A DNA stretch of 64,000 bases from Dickeya undicola (lineage in GTDB: Bacteria > Pseudomonadota > Gammaproteobacteria > Enterobacterales > Enterobacteriaceae): contig NZ_JSYG01000008.1 in assembly GCF_000784735.1 (NCBI RefSeq), positions 1 to 64,000 of the forward strand, read 5' to 3'. The notes beneath the pieces are model-generated. The model searched no databases and had not been told where the DNA came from. It was given only the letters and a program-made list of their open reading frames with translations. Of this stretch, positions 54,540 through 63,900 are shown piece by piece. Numbering within the stretch: the stretch's first letter is position 1; each line of letters begins with the position of its first letter. A program made the translations under genes and the position numbers.

Positions 54540-56123
54540 ATGACCAACATTACCCACCTGACCACCTGGCTTGACCGGGCAGCCAAAGAAGCCGCCAACA
54601 AAACTGCGGTCATCGACACCGACCGAGAGATCAGCTGGTTTATGCTGCGCTTGCAGGCCCGACAATTGGCGGACCACCTGCATGAAAACGGGGTAGAAAA
54701 AGGCGACCGGGTGATCGTCTGTATGCCGAATTCTCTGACGTTCATACTCTATTTCTGGGCGTTGCAGTATCTGGGGGCGATCTTTATTCCACTGAATCCG
54801 GATACCAAAGCCAGCAAGCTGAGCTGGCTGGTAGACAATGCCGGTTGTCGGCTGCTGATTGCCGATCAGGTCCTGAAAGAGGAAATCGACATCGCTCAGG
54901 CTAGTGAGCACTGGCAACACTACAATCGCCACACCCGCGTCTGCTTCAGCAACGATGTGGCGGCGATGCTGGCAGAAGAACCGTACCGCATCTCCGTTGA
55001 ACACGACCGGCAGATGGCGGGTATCGACCTCGATCTGGCCTGCATCATCTACACATCCGGCTCTACCGGCCATCCCAAGGGGGTGATGCTTAGCCGACGC
55101 AACATGATTACCGCCGCCGATTCGGTGGCCAGTTACCTGCAACTGCGCGGTGACGACCGCATCATGTCGATGATCCCGATGAGTTTCGATTACGGCTTGT
55201 ATCAGGTGATCATGTCGGCGCTGGCGCAGTGTACGCTTATTGTGGAGGCGGATTTCCGGCGTCCGCTACTGTCGTTGCAGCGTATGGTCACCCTGCGCGC
55301 CACCGTATTGCCGATCGTGCCGACCATGCTGCGACTGATTGCGCCGCTGGCGTCCCGTTATAACTTCAACACCATCCGCACCGTGACCAACACCGCCGCG
55401 GCGCTGCATATTGGTGATATCGATCAGTTGCACACCATCTTTCCGCAGGCGCGCGTCTACTCGATGTACGGGCTGACCGAATGCCATCGCTGCACCTACC
55501 TGCCGCCAGAATACCTCGCCACCCATCCGCAGAGCGTCGGTATCGCGATTCCCAATACCGAACTCTGGGTGGTGGACGACAATGGCCAGCGCCATACCCG
55601 TAACGCCACCGGCGAACTGGTGATCCGCGGTGCGACCGTGATGTGCGGCTACTGGCGTAACGAAGAAAAAAGCGCCGAAAAACTGCGCCCTGGCCTGCTG
55701 CCAGGCGAGCGGGTGCTGTATACCGGCGATATCTGTCGGCTGGATGAACAGGGGTTGCTCTACTTTGTCGCCCGTCAGGACGAGATGCTGAAAAGCTGTG
55801 GCGAAAAAGTCTCGCCAAAAGAGGTAGAAACGGTACTCAATCGCCATCCACAGGTGGTACAGGCGGTGGTGCTCGGCGTGCCACACCCGATCTATGGCGA
55901 CGAAATCATCGCCTGCGTGGTGACCCGTGGCGATCTCAACGAGAAGGCGCTATTACGCTGGAGCAAAACCCAGATGGAGTCACACATGGTGCCACGCCGC
56001 TTCCGGCTGATGTCACAACTGCCACTGAACCAGAACGGTAAAATCAACCGCTCATTGTTGCAGGAACAACTGGCAGCGGACGCAACGGCTCAGGGTTGTC
56101 CACAACCCGGTCTGATGGAGTAA
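54540..56123 (+). CDS. vfmM: AMP-forming acyl/amino-acid ligase
   Basis: A 527-residue adenylating enzyme that activates a carboxylic acid with ATP and loads it on a carrier. The P-loop-like motif YTSGSTGHPKG is at 171-181, the motif SMYGLTECHR in the middle, YTGDICRLDEQG in the hinge and the catalytic lysine in NQNGKINR near residue 502. The SFDYGLYQV segment resembles PltF-type aminoacyl and related acyl-ACP ligases. Its carrier is probably the protein encoded five bases downstream. The amino acid cannot be named from the sequence. Confidence 0.82.
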   Translation: MTNITHLTTWLDRAAKEAANKTAVIDTDREISWFMLRLQARQLADHLHENGVEKGDRVIVCMPNSLTFILYFWALQYLGAIFIPLNPDTKASKLSWLVDNAGCRLLIADQVLKEEIDIAQASEHWQHYNRHTRVCFSNDVAAMLAEEPYRISVEHDRQMAGIDLDLACIIYTSGSTGHPKGVMLSRRNMITAADSVASYLQLRGDDRIMSMIPMSFDYGLYQVIMSALAQCTLIVEADFRRPLLSLQRMVTLRATVLPIVPTMLRLIAPLASRYNFNTIRTVTNTAAALHIGDIDQLHTIFPQARVYSMYGLTECHRCTYLPPEYLATHPQSVGIAIPNTELWVVDDNGQRHTRNATGELVIRGATVMCGYWRNEEKSAEKLRPGLLPGERVLYTGDICRLDEQGLLYFVARQDEMLKSCGEKVSPKEVETVLNRHPQVVQAVVLGVPHPIYGDEIIACVVTRGDLNEKALLRWSKTQMESHMVPRRFRLMSQLPLNQNGKINRSLLQEQLAADATAQGCPQPGLME

Positions 56124-56128
56124 CACCG

Positions 56129-56437
56129 ATGTCATTCAATACAGATTACGCACCCCAAACCGGCTACCGCCCGGATTTTTACTACCAGAAGATCGTCACG
56201 GCGATTGGTATGGTGCTGGAAACCGACGATCTGTCGGAACTGCATCCACACACCGATCTGGAGCGGGATTTAGGGTTCGAAAGCGGCATCTTCATCGAAC
56301 TGATGATGTATCTGGAAGAGATGATCGAAGGTTTGTCTATCGACCCGGTAACGCTGGACAGCCAGCAGATCAGTACCATTGACTCGCTCGGCCGCTTCAT
56401 TCACTCACAGCTGGAGCACCACATCCCTTGTGCATGA
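56129..56437 (+). CDS. vfmN: Second carrier protein, atypical attachment motif
   Basis: A 102-residue acidic four-helix protein. The phosphopantetheine serine is Ser52 in LERDLGFESGIFIEL, where ESG replaces the common DSL. Whether the host transferase still modifies it is uncertain but likely, since the surrounding DLGFES context is retained. It sits between two ligase genes and overlaps the next through an ATGA. The pairing suggests that it receives the product of one of them. Confidence 0.72.
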   Translation: MSFNTDYAPQTGYRPDFYYQKIVTAIGMVLETDDLSELHPHTDLERDLGFESGIFIELMMYLEEMIEGLSIDPVTLDSQQISTIDSLGRFIHSQLEHHIPCA

Positions 56438-57978
56438 TCGCGTCGTGGCAATACCTGACCACCGTGTTCGCCCGCTTTAACGGCGTGCGCACCGCTGCCT
56501 GCCATCACACCGAAGGCGACCTGAGCTACCACCAGCTTTATCAGAGTGCGCTGGCGCTGGCGGCACAGTTGCAGGCTCAGCATGAAGCCAGTGGGCATCG
56601 TCAGCGTTCCCCCGTGTTGATCTACGGCCACAAGCACGCATCCTGCCTGATCGCCTGGTGGGCCTGCCTGCTGACCGGTCATCCGGCCGTACCGGTTGAA
56701 ACTGACAATACCGTCGAGCGCCTGCGCTTTATCGCCGACAGTATTCAGGCCAGCCAGCTGCTTAACACCACCGGTCAGGCGGCACCTGATATCGGTATTC
56801 CCACGCTGGCGGTTTCAACGGCATTATGCGATGCGCCCGCCACTCCGTTGGACGAGCACTGCCGCCGGATGGGGCAGGCGTTCGGCCGCGACGCAATCGG
56901 GGGCGTGGCCTACATTATGTTTTCCTCCGGCACCACCGGTGCTCCTAAAGGCATCCGGGTGAGCTACACCAATCTGGCGCATTTTGTTCGTTGGGCGGCA
57001 GACGCATTTCCCGCCCCCGGCCCGATCAGCGGCAACATTCGCTACTGCTTCGACGTTTCCCAATATGAGTTGTGGCTGGCATGGCATTATCTTCAGCCGC
57101 TTTCGGTGCTGGACTACCGCGATTTCATTAATACCCGCAAAATGATCGCCCGTCATGCCGACGCCGGGGTACAAACCTGGGTCAGCACGCCATCACTGAC
57201 CCGTAATTATCTGAGAGATCGGGAATTTCGGCAGGACAACCTGCCGCAGCTGAATACCTTTATCTTTTGCGGTGAAGTGCTGACAAAAGAGCTCGTCAGC
57301 GCACTGTGGCAGGCATTTCCCGGCTGTCGCATCGTTAATACCTACGGCCCGACGGAGTGCACCGTCGCGGTCACCGCCTGCGATATTACGCCTGACATGC
57401 TGGATGACGACGCACCGCTGCCGCTCGGCTATGTACGCCCCGGCGTCGCGCTGCACATCAACGCCCCGGAGAACAGCGAACGCGGAGAAATCATCATCAC
57501 CGGCCCGGCGGTCAGCGAAGGCTACCTGAACGCGCCCCCGGTCCAGCAGGCACGTTTCGTCGTCGAGCCAGACGGTACTCGCCGTTACCGCACAGGTGAC
57601 ATCGGTTCGCTGCGAAATAACCTGCTCTATTTTCATGGGCGGGAAGACAGCGAACTCAAAATTCAGGGCTACCGTATCATCCTCAGCGACATCGAAAACG
57701 CGCTGCGGGAACACCCGCAGGTACAGGACGCGATCGTCACTCCCTGGCTGTTACACGGCACCCCTCAGGGACTACAGGCGTTTATCCTGTCCAGCCAGAG
57801 GGATATTCTCCCGGCGCTGGCGGCTTATCTGCGCCGCTATTTCCCACTCTATATGGTGCCCAAATTCTGGTATCCGGTGGACGATGCTTCGCTCAACCAC
57901 AACAGCAAGCTGGATCGCCATCACATCACCCGGCAGGCGCTCGACAAAGGCAAACGTTATGTTTTCGTCAGTTCTTAA
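56434..57978 (+). CDS. vfmO: DltA-like amino-acid adenylating enzyme
   Basis: A 514-residue adenylation enzyme strongly reminiscent of DltA, the D-alanine-carrier ligase. Shared features are IYGHKH near residue 65, FSSGTTGAPKG (163-173), FDVSQYELW with the amino-group-binding D207, VQTWVSTPSL, TFIFCGEVL with C279 at the place of the DltA cysteine that helps select D-alanine, NTYGPTECTVAVT and the catalytic lysine in HNSKLDR. It should activate a small, perhaps D-configured, amino acid. The ATG at 56434 overlaps the carrier gene stop; a TTG six bases earlier is possible. Confidence 0.82.
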   Translation: MIASWQYLTTVFARFNGVRTAACHHTEGDLSYHQLYQSALALAAQLQAQHEASGHRQRSPVLIYGHKHASCLIAWWACLLTGHPAVPVETDNTVERLRFIADSIQASQLLNTTGQAAPDIGIPTLAVSTALCDAPATPLDEHCRRMGQAFGRDAIGGVAYIMFSSGTTGAPKGIRVSYTNLAHFVRWAADAFPAPGPISGNIRYCFDVSQYELWLAWHYLQPLSVLDYRDFINTRKMIARHADAGVQTWVSTPSLTRNYLRDREFRQDNLPQLNTFIFCGEVLTKELVSALWQAFPGCRIVNTYGPTECTVAVTACDITPDMLDDDAPLPLGYVRPGVALHINAPENSERGEIIITGPAVSEGYLNAPPVQQARFVVEPDGTRRYRTGDIGSLRNNLLYFHGREDSELKIQGYRIILSDIENALREHPQVQDAIVTPWLLHGTPQGLQAFILSSQRDILPALAAYLRRYFPLYMVPKFWYPVDDASLNHNSKLDRHHITRQALDKGKRYVFVSS

Positions 57979-59491
57979 TCCGATTCAGACACAGATGCGG
58001 GAAAACCCGCAGCATCTTGCTCTCGTCAACGACAGCGGCAGCTATACCTTTGCGCAACTGGGAGGCCGGGTGGAAGGCATTCGTCAGGTGCTACGCCAAC
58101 ACACGCCGCGTTGTGTAATGATTTACGGCCACAAACAGGTAGACGCCGCTGCCGCCATGCTAGCCTGCGCGTTTGAAGCCATTCCCTTCACTTTCGTCGA
58201 TATCGCCAACCCGTCCGCCCGTATCGAGCGTATCGCGGCGATGGTGCAGGCCGAGTTGGTACTGTTGACGTGTGAACCACGTACCACATTTCCCGCATTG
58301 TCAGTACCGATTATCTCCACGACCAGTCTGGCAGACGGTAGCCCTCTACTCCCGGCAGTCATACCGACGCCAGAACAACTCTTTTATATCCTGACCACCT
58401 CCGGCAGCACCGGCGAGCCGAAGGGGGTGAAAATCAGTTATGGGAACTACGGCGCGCTCGCGCACTGGGCACTGCCGCTGCTGCACGAGTCAGGCTGCGG
58501 CGTACACGTTAATCACGCCTGCCTGTCGTTCGATCTGGGTATCATGGATGTTTTCCTGACACTGGCGGCAGGCAAAACGCTGGCGATGCTGGACCACATC
58601 AACAATATTCGTCCGCGCAAAAACCTGTCGTTACTGACACAGCCAACGCTTCGGATCGACAGTTGGTTTTCTACACCGGGCTTTCTTGACCTGATGTGCT
58701 CGGATGCCTGGTTCTGTCAGCAAACCCTGCCCGACCTGAGATATATCGCTATCGGCGGAGAAGCGCTGTTGCCCTCTCTGGTGCAGACGCTTCACCAACG
58801 TTTTCCACAGGCAACCCTGCTGCATTGCTATGGCCCGACCGAAGCGGCTTGTATGACGCACGCGGCCCGCATAACGCCGGACAATCTGCCTGCCGTGCCA
58901 CCCCTGCCGCTCGGCCCAGCTTGCGGCGACAACAGCGTGATAATTGTGGATGAAGGCGGTGAACCACTGCCCGCTAGAACATCGGGCGAAATTGTACTTC
59001 TCGGGCCGCAAATCAGCCCCGGTTACCAGCCAGAACCAGACCCACGCAATCACTTGTTCAACTGGCGACAAGGACAACGTTGCTACCACACCGGCGATCT
59101 CGGCTACCTCGACGCGCAAGGTAACCTGTTTGTGAAAGGCCGCAACGACGGGCAGATCAAATGGCAGGGAAACCGGATAGAAATCGGCGAAATTGAAACC
59201 GTAACCAACCAGTTGGTTGGCGTACAGCAAGCCATTATCCTTGTCGAGAAGCAGGATAACCGGGTAACGGAGCTGGTGCTGTTCGTACATCTGTCACCCG
59301 ACACCAACGAGCGACGCGACAGCCTGCGCCGCGAGCTGGCGCAGCGGCTACCCGCTTATATGGTGCCACGTATCATTCGGTTCACCGGCCCATTTCCGCT
59401 GACACTGCATGGCAAAACCGATCGCCAGGCGCTGATGCGGCAATTCGAAACCGACACAAAAAACGCACCGCATTATGCGTCGCCAAATTAG
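57959..59491 (+). CDS. vfmP: Second DltA-like amino-acid adenylating enzyme
   Basis: A 510-residue adenylation enzyme, paralogous to its upstream neighbour. Features are IYGHKQ (55-60), TTSGSTGEPKG (147-157), FDLGIMDVF with D192, WFSTPGFLDL, IAIGGEAL with Gly266 where DltA and the neighbour have Cys, CYGPTEAACMTHA and the catalytic lysine in LHGKTDR. Different pocket residues imply a different amino acid from that of the first enzyme. The ATG at 57959 lies inside the end of the previous gene (20-base overlap). The reading frame stays open much further upstream, but that part is antisense to domain logic and is not used. Confidence 0.82.
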   Translation: MFSSVLNPIQTQMRENPQHLALVNDSGSYTFAQLGGRVEGIRQVLRQHTPRCVMIYGHKQVDAAAAMLACAFEAIPFTFVDIANPSARIERIAAMVQAELVLLTCEPRTTFPALSVPIISTTSLADGSPLLPAVIPTPEQLFYILTTSGSTGEPKGVKISYGNYGALAHWALPLLHESGCGVHVNHACLSFDLGIMDVFLTLAAGKTLAMLDHINNIRPRKNLSLLTQPTLRIDSWFSTPGFLDLMCSDAWFCQQTLPDLRYIAIGGEALLPSLVQTLHQRFPQATLLHCYGPTEAACMTHAARITPDNLPAVPPLPLGPACGDNSVIIVDEGGEPLPARTSGEIVLLGPQISPGYQPEPDPRNHLFNWRQGQRCYHTGDLGYLDAQGNLFVKGRNDGQIKWQGNRIEIGEIETVTNQLVGVQQAIILVEKQDNRVTELVLFVHLSPDTNERRDSLRRELAQRLPAYMVPRIIRFTGPFPLTLHGKTDRQALMRQFETDTKNAPHYASPN

Positions 59492-59572
59492 CGGTACGAC
59501 CTGCAAGCAGGCATAAAAAAAAACCTCTGTCGCCGGTAGTCTGATACAAACGGTATTGACGGGGGAAAAGTC

Positions 59573-60004
59573 ATGAAATTCAGCCATGTTGGATACATCG
59601 TCAGAAATAGTGATACCACTATTGCGGCAATGGCGACTTTTTTCCCGCATATCATCGTGCACCGCAAAAAAGTCAGCGCGCAGCAGATCTACGTCACCTT
59701 CATGAACACCGCTCACCACGATATGCAGATAGAACTGGTGGAGCCACTACCGGAAAATCGGCTGCTGAGTGGCATGTTGAACAAAGAAAACAAAGACTGC
59801 CTGCCCTACCATATCTGCTTTGAAGTGGATGATTTCGATAAAAAATATCAGCAGTTACGTGGCGATGGCTGGCTGGCGCTAACGCGCCCGTTTCATGCCT
59901 ATCCACAGGGGCCGCTGGCCAGCCACTTGTATAAACCGGAGGCGGGCATCATGGAGATCATGTCCGGCAGCACCAGTCTGATCGCACAAGGAGAAACCGC
60001 GTGA
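59573..60004 (+). CDS. vfmQ: VOC/glyoxalase-superfamily protein
   Basis: A 143-residue protein with two betaalphabetabetabeta units of the vicinal-oxygen-chelate fold. It starts MKFSHVGYIVRN; candidate metal ligands are H5, the E in MQIELVEP, the H in PYHICFEV and the E in GIMEIMSG, as in methylmalonyl-CoA epimerases. It may epimerise or isomerise a carrier-bound thioester. It is separated by 81 bases from the ligase gene and overlaps the flavoenzyme gene by four bases (GTGA). Confidence 0.78.
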   Translation: MKFSHVGYIVRNSDTTIAAMATFFPHIIVHRKKVSAQQIYVTFMNTAHHDMQIELVEPLPENRLLSGMLNKENKDCLPYHICFEVDDFDKKYQQLRGDGWLALTRPFHAYPQGPLASHLYKPEAGIMEIMSGSTSLIAQGETA

Positions 60005-61134
60005 ATGATTACGACCCTTTCCTTGAGCCGCTGAAACGCCTGATTGAAGATACCTTGCCCGAAGGGCGCCATCTGGGTGGGCAAATAGATATCGCCCCAG
60101 AGAAAGCACGGCTTACTGCGCAATATTCGCTGGCACCGATGCTCAATACGCTAGGCGTACCGGCCGACTATCGGCCGACCTGCTGGCTGGAGGACGATGG
60201 TGTCGCCCTGCGAGCGCTGCCGTTGCCGCTACGGTGCGAAGCTTACGAATCCTTTGGTTACATTGACCCCAACGTGCTGTTTGCCGCACCGGGGCCCGGC
60301 ATGGCGGCGCTGGTGGTAGAAAATATGGGCAGCCAGGAACAGCGGGATGCGTTCTTCTCCCAGTTCAGCCGCGAGCTGACCTGGAGCTGCTTTGCCATGA
60401 CCGAGCCGGAAGTGGGCAGCGATGCACAACAAATCCAGACCAGCGCCGTTAAGGTAGACGGCGGCTGGCTGATCAACGGCGAGAAGTATCTGATCGGTAA
60501 TGGTGTCATCGCCGATACCGGCGTGCTGTTTGCTCGCACCGCATCCGGCCCGCTCGGCATCAATGTGTTCACCTTTTCGCCACGCCATCAGAATGGCGTA
60601 TTCGCCGAACGTATCCCGATCAACGGCGTACCGGGTTGTAACGTGTCACATCTGAGGTTTCAGGATCTGTTTGTACCGGACAGCGCGCTACTGGGGCAAC
60701 ATCTCAGACCGACCGAACGTTTTGCCCGTTCCGCGATGGTCACCTTCGACTCACTGCGCCCTTGCGTCGGCGCGATTGCGCTCGGCGTCGCCCGTTCCGC
60801 ACTCGACCTCGCCCTGCAACAACGCTGGGCCACACCCCGCGCCGCCTGGTTGCTGAAAGCCCGCCGACAGTTGCAGGCGGCCATGTCGCAAGCCCGCATG
60901 GTCTGCACGCGTTTCGAGCAAGGGGAAACCTGTGGACGCGACGCCGGACTGGCGAAAATCACCGCCACCCGAGTGGCCGAACAGGTGGTCATGTCGGTCA
61001 TTCATCATGCGCCACCCGCCGCGCTGGGCGAATATCCGCGTCTGGCAAAAGCCTGGCGTGACGTAAAAGCCTTTGAGTACACCGAAGGCACTACCTTTAT
61101 CCACCTGATTAACCACGGTTATCGGGGGGCGTAG
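60001..61134 (+). CDS. vfmR: Acyl-CoA-dehydrogenase-like flavoenzyme
   Basis: A 377-residue protein of the acyl-CoA dehydrogenase superfamily. The flavin/substrate segment CFAMTEPEVGSDAQQIQTSA and the catalytic-base motif TEGT with E362 are both present, so it should be active. In pathways with carrier proteins such enzymes oxidise carrier-bound aminoacyl groups to the alpha-beta unsaturated or cyclic form, as in pyrrole formation from prolyl thioesters. It starts with GTG overlapping the VOC gene. The first 40 residues are shorter than in classical dehydrogenases. Confidence 0.8.
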   Translation: MNDYDPFLEPLKRLIEDTLPEGRHLGGQIDIAPEKARLTAQYSLAPMLNTLGVPADYRPTCWLEDDGVALRALPLPLRCEAYESFGYIDPNVLFAAPGPGMAALVVENMGSQEQRDAFFSQFSRELTWSCFAMTEPEVGSDAQQIQTSAVKVDGGWLINGEKYLIGNGVIADTGVLFARTASGPLGINVFTFSPRHQNGVFAERIPINGVPGCNVSHLRFQDLFVPDSALLGQHLRPTERFARSAMVTFDSLRPCVGAIALGVARSALDLALQQRWATPRAAWLLKARRQLQAAMSQARMVCTRFEQGETCGRDAGLAKITATRVAEQVVMSVIHHAPPAALGEYPRLAKAWRDVKAFEYTEGTTFIHLINHGYRGA

Positions 61135-61135
61135 C

Positions 61136-61648
61136 ATGGCATACCCAGCGCGGCTCCCCGTTAGCCGTTCAATAGTGCAGGAAACCGGCAGTCTGGCGGT
61201 GGAAACGCGGGCTACACCGTTAACAGCGGAACAACATGCTCTGCTGTCTCCCTGGTTTGTCCTCAACCACGCCGACCCCACGATGCCCTGGTTTCTGCAT
61301 GAACCCGTCCACAGTGACGAGTTCGGCCTGCATGACACCAACGTTATTGCGCTCTGCCGCCATTTTTGCGCCAATCATGCCAACAGCGTCCTGCTCTACG
61401 AGTATTACGGCGCACCGCTCCAGTTCCGCACGCCGTTGTTGCAAAGCCTGCTCTATGCCGCGCCAGGTTTTCATCACAGTCTGGGGATCAAGGCGCAAGG
61501 GCGGATACAGGCCGAGCGTGATTTGGCCGGTACGTTGCTGGACCACGATGGTGCCGTGCTCTATCTGAGCGATCCGCTGCGTCGCATCAGCCCATGCGCC
61601 GATGCGGAACCGGTTGTCTACCGTTACTGTCGGCTGTACCCACGCTAG
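61136..61648 (+). CDS. vfmS: Unknown protein of the biosynthetic cluster
   Basis: A 170-residue soluble protein with no recognised motif. It is rich in His, Tyr and Leu (LCRHFCANHANSVLLYEYYG, LLYAAPGFHHSLGIKAQGRI) and may be a small catalytic or chaperone subunit. It starts one base after the flavoenzyme gene, so it is co-expressed with it. A gap of 91 bases follows. The symbol rests only on gene order. Confidence 0.55.
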   Translation: MAYPARLPVSRSIVQETGSLAVETRATPLTAEQHALLSPWFVLNHADPTMPWFLHEPVHSDEFGLHDTNVIALCRHFCANHANSVLLYEYYGAPLQFRTPLLQSLLYAAPGFHHSLGIKAQGRIQAERDLAGTLLDHDGAVLYLSDPLRRISPCADAEPVVYRYCRLYPR

Positions 61649-61739
61649 CCCGTCGCGCCGCACCATGACACCCGCCATATCATGACGCCGGATACAGGGT
61701 TCACCTTTTTTCACCCCGCTAACCGCCAGGAGTGCGCGT

Positions 61740-62663
61740 GTGCTAGGACACATTGAGGCGATAGAAGTCGCGTTTCCACCCGAAGTACAGTCACTGGACG
61801 AGATTGCACAGGAAGTCGGCCTGACCCGGCTTGATGTCCGTATGTTCGACCGTTTTTACGGGTTACGTCGTTTTCACGGCGGCCCCGGCACACTGGATGA
61901 ACTGCTAACGCCGGTTGTCGACCAGATGCAGCACAACCAGCCGCAGGCTTTCGCCGCCATCAGCCATGTTGTGCACTGCCATACCGTCCCTTGTGTACGA
62001 GTGTTTGAAACCGTAAGCCAGACGCCATCCTGGCTGGCGCGTTTTTCACCCCAGACCGAGTTCGCCAGCCTGACCATGGGCCACTGCGCCACCCCGCTCA
62101 CCGCGGCAGAATGGTTGCTGAAGCAACTGTCGCCCGACAGCTTCGGCCTGATACTGATCGGCGAAAAAGCCTTTCACCCCAAAGTCAGGCTGATCAAAGA
62201 CACGACCTTGATGGGCGAAGCCGCCTGTGCCGTGTTGTTGAGCCGTCAGGGTAACGGCCCGACAATCCTCAGCCGTTATACCGGTCAGGATGGGCGCTTC
62301 AGTATTCAAAAAGGCACCGACGAGCACGAAGCCTCCGACTTTGGCCAGCATTATATTGATTTTACTTGCCAACACCTGCAGGCAGCACTGGACAAAGCGG
62401 GCATAACCATTGATTGTATTGACTGGATCGCCCCCCATAACGTCAATCTCTCATCGTGGCATCGTCTGGCGCAGTTAATGAATTTTCCACGGGAGAAAAT
62501 CTTTCTGGAAAACGTCCCGCGCTATGGTCATTGCTTTGGTGCCGACCCGTTTATCAACCTGCGCCAATTGCAGCAACAACAACGGCTGCGTAAAGGCGAT
62601 ATCGTGCTGCTGGTCAGCGTGGGGCTGGGCGCAACCTACTCATCGTTACTGATCAAGATCTAA
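61740..62663 (+). CDS. vfmT: Ketoacyl-ACP-synthase-III-like protein with altered triad
   Basis: A 307-residue thiolase-fold protein of FabH type. The nucleophile is C116 in TMGHCATPL, the first base H233 in APHNVN; the third triad position, normally Asn in RYGNT, reads RYGHC, so H264 gives a Cys-His-His set as in KAS I/II. It may condense a carrier-bound acyl group, or transfer acyl groups to an amine or alcohol as some FabH relatives do. The GTG start follows AGGAG; no ATG is near. Confidence 0.72.
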   Translation: MLGHIEAIEVAFPPEVQSLDEIAQEVGLTRLDVRMFDRFYGLRRFHGGPGTLDELLTPVVDQMQHNQPQAFAAISHVVHCHTVPCVRVFETVSQTPSWLARFSPQTEFASLTMGHCATPLTAAEWLLKQLSPDSFGLILIGEKAFHPKVRLIKDTTLMGEAACAVLLSRQGNGPTILSRYTGQDGRFSIQKGTDEHEASDFGQHYIDFTCQHLQAALDKAGITIDCIDWIAPHNVNLSSWHRLAQLMNFPREKIFLENVPRYGHCFGADPFINLRQLQQQQRLRKGDIVLLVSVGLGATYSSLLIKI

Positions 62664-62763
62664 CCAAAACGCAATATCGGGCAATACACCACGGTTATTC
62701 CCGATAAGGTACATAATTATCGTGCGAATGGTATTTTTTGCGACTCGACTAACAGGACAGAAC

Positions 62764-63900
62764 ATGAAGGCTCTTACGTTCAGTAATGTATTAAAAGAAT
62801 TGGATGCACTGGGCGAAAAATTACGGCAGGCGGCCAGTCAGGTAGAATCCGATCGTAGCCTGGCGTTATCCTGTCTTGAGGATGAGTTGCTTTATACCAT
62901 CGCCTACATTGGCATTCCGCCCGAGTTCATTCCGTTCCGAGGCTGGGACTATCAGGCTTGCCACTATAGCGATCACATCGACATGCTGGAGTACCTTAGC
63001 CGCTTTGATGCCAGTGGCCTGATGATGTTGCCCGGTGCGTCACTGTCGGCGCGAGCGGTCACGGTGTTGGGCACACCGGAGCAACAGGCATTTTTCTTCT
63101 CCCGTTTTAACCAGCCGCCCTGCTGGGCGTTTTTTGCCGTCACCGAGCCAGAAGTCGGCTCCGATACGCAATCGATCGCGTCCTCGCTGACGCCTGTCGA
63201 TAGCGGCTACGTGCTGAATGCCCGCAAGAAATTTATCGGTGGGGGTCAACTGGCGTCCGTCGGGCTGGTTTTCGCCCGCGAAGGCAACCGCCAGCGACTG
63301 GTGATGGTGGAGCCGCAGCAGGCCAGCGCGCATATGACGATCACGCCGCTTGAGCAGTTCGGGCTACAAGGTTCTAACCTGACGGAGATCGAGATCAACG
63401 GGTTACCGATCACACCGGATCGCATTCTGGGCTATGACCGCAAAGGACTGAATCAGGGACTGGCTGCGCTGGGAGAAGTGTTTGAGCGCCATCGCCCGAT
63501 GGTCAGCGCGATGGCACTCGGCACCGCCTACGGGCTGCTGCGCGTGCTGGACGACACCACGTTAGACGCAGAACAACAACGCTGGCGCACCCAGCAGTGG
63601 CGCACTTACCATCTGTTGCGACAGCAGCTGTCGGACATCGCCGCGCGCTACCAGTCCGGCCAACCACAATACTACACCACCAGTCAGTTGAAACGGCGCT
63701 GCACCCTGTTCGTGGAAACGGTGGCGCACCGTATGCCGCATCTGCTGGGCGAGCAGGCATGGTTGGAAGACGCACCGTTACGTCGCCGTTGTCGCGACGC
63801 GCTGGCATTCGAATACATGGAAGGCACCGCCAATATTCATCTGATGAACAGTTTCCGTTGCTACACGGCCAGGGGAGGCGTCTGTGCCCACGTATCTTGA
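62764..63900 (+). CDS. vfmU: Second acyl-CoA-dehydrogenase-like flavoenzyme
   Basis: A 378-residue acyl-CoA-dehydrogenase-family protein, distantly related to the first one of this cluster. It has FFAVTEPEVGSDTQSIASS, a K-K-F-I-GGG segment for substrate/flavin binding and the catalytic motif MEGT with E353. The ATG at 62764 is preceded by AGGA; a GTG at 62722 is open but weaker. Two such enzymes in one cluster suggest two oxidation steps or a heteromer. It overlaps the following gene by 17 bases. Confidence 0.8.
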   Translation: MKALTFSNVLKELDALGEKLRQAASQVESDRSLALSCLEDELLYTIAYIGIPPEFIPFRGWDYQACHYSDHIDMLEYLSRFDASGLMMLPGASLSARAVTVLGTPEQQAFFFSRFNQPPCWAFFAVTEPEVGSDTQSIASSLTPVDSGYVLNARKKFIGGGQLASVGLVFAREGNRQRLVMVEPQQASAHMTITPLEQFGLQGSNLTEIEINGLPITPDRILGYDRKGLNQGLAALGEVFERHRPMVSAMALGTAYGLLRVLDDTTLDAEQQRWRTQQWRTYHLLRQQLSDIAARYQSGQPQYYTTSQLKRRCTLFVETVAHRMPHLLGEQAWLEDAPLRRRCRDALAFEYMEGTANIHLMNSFRCYTARGGVCAHVS

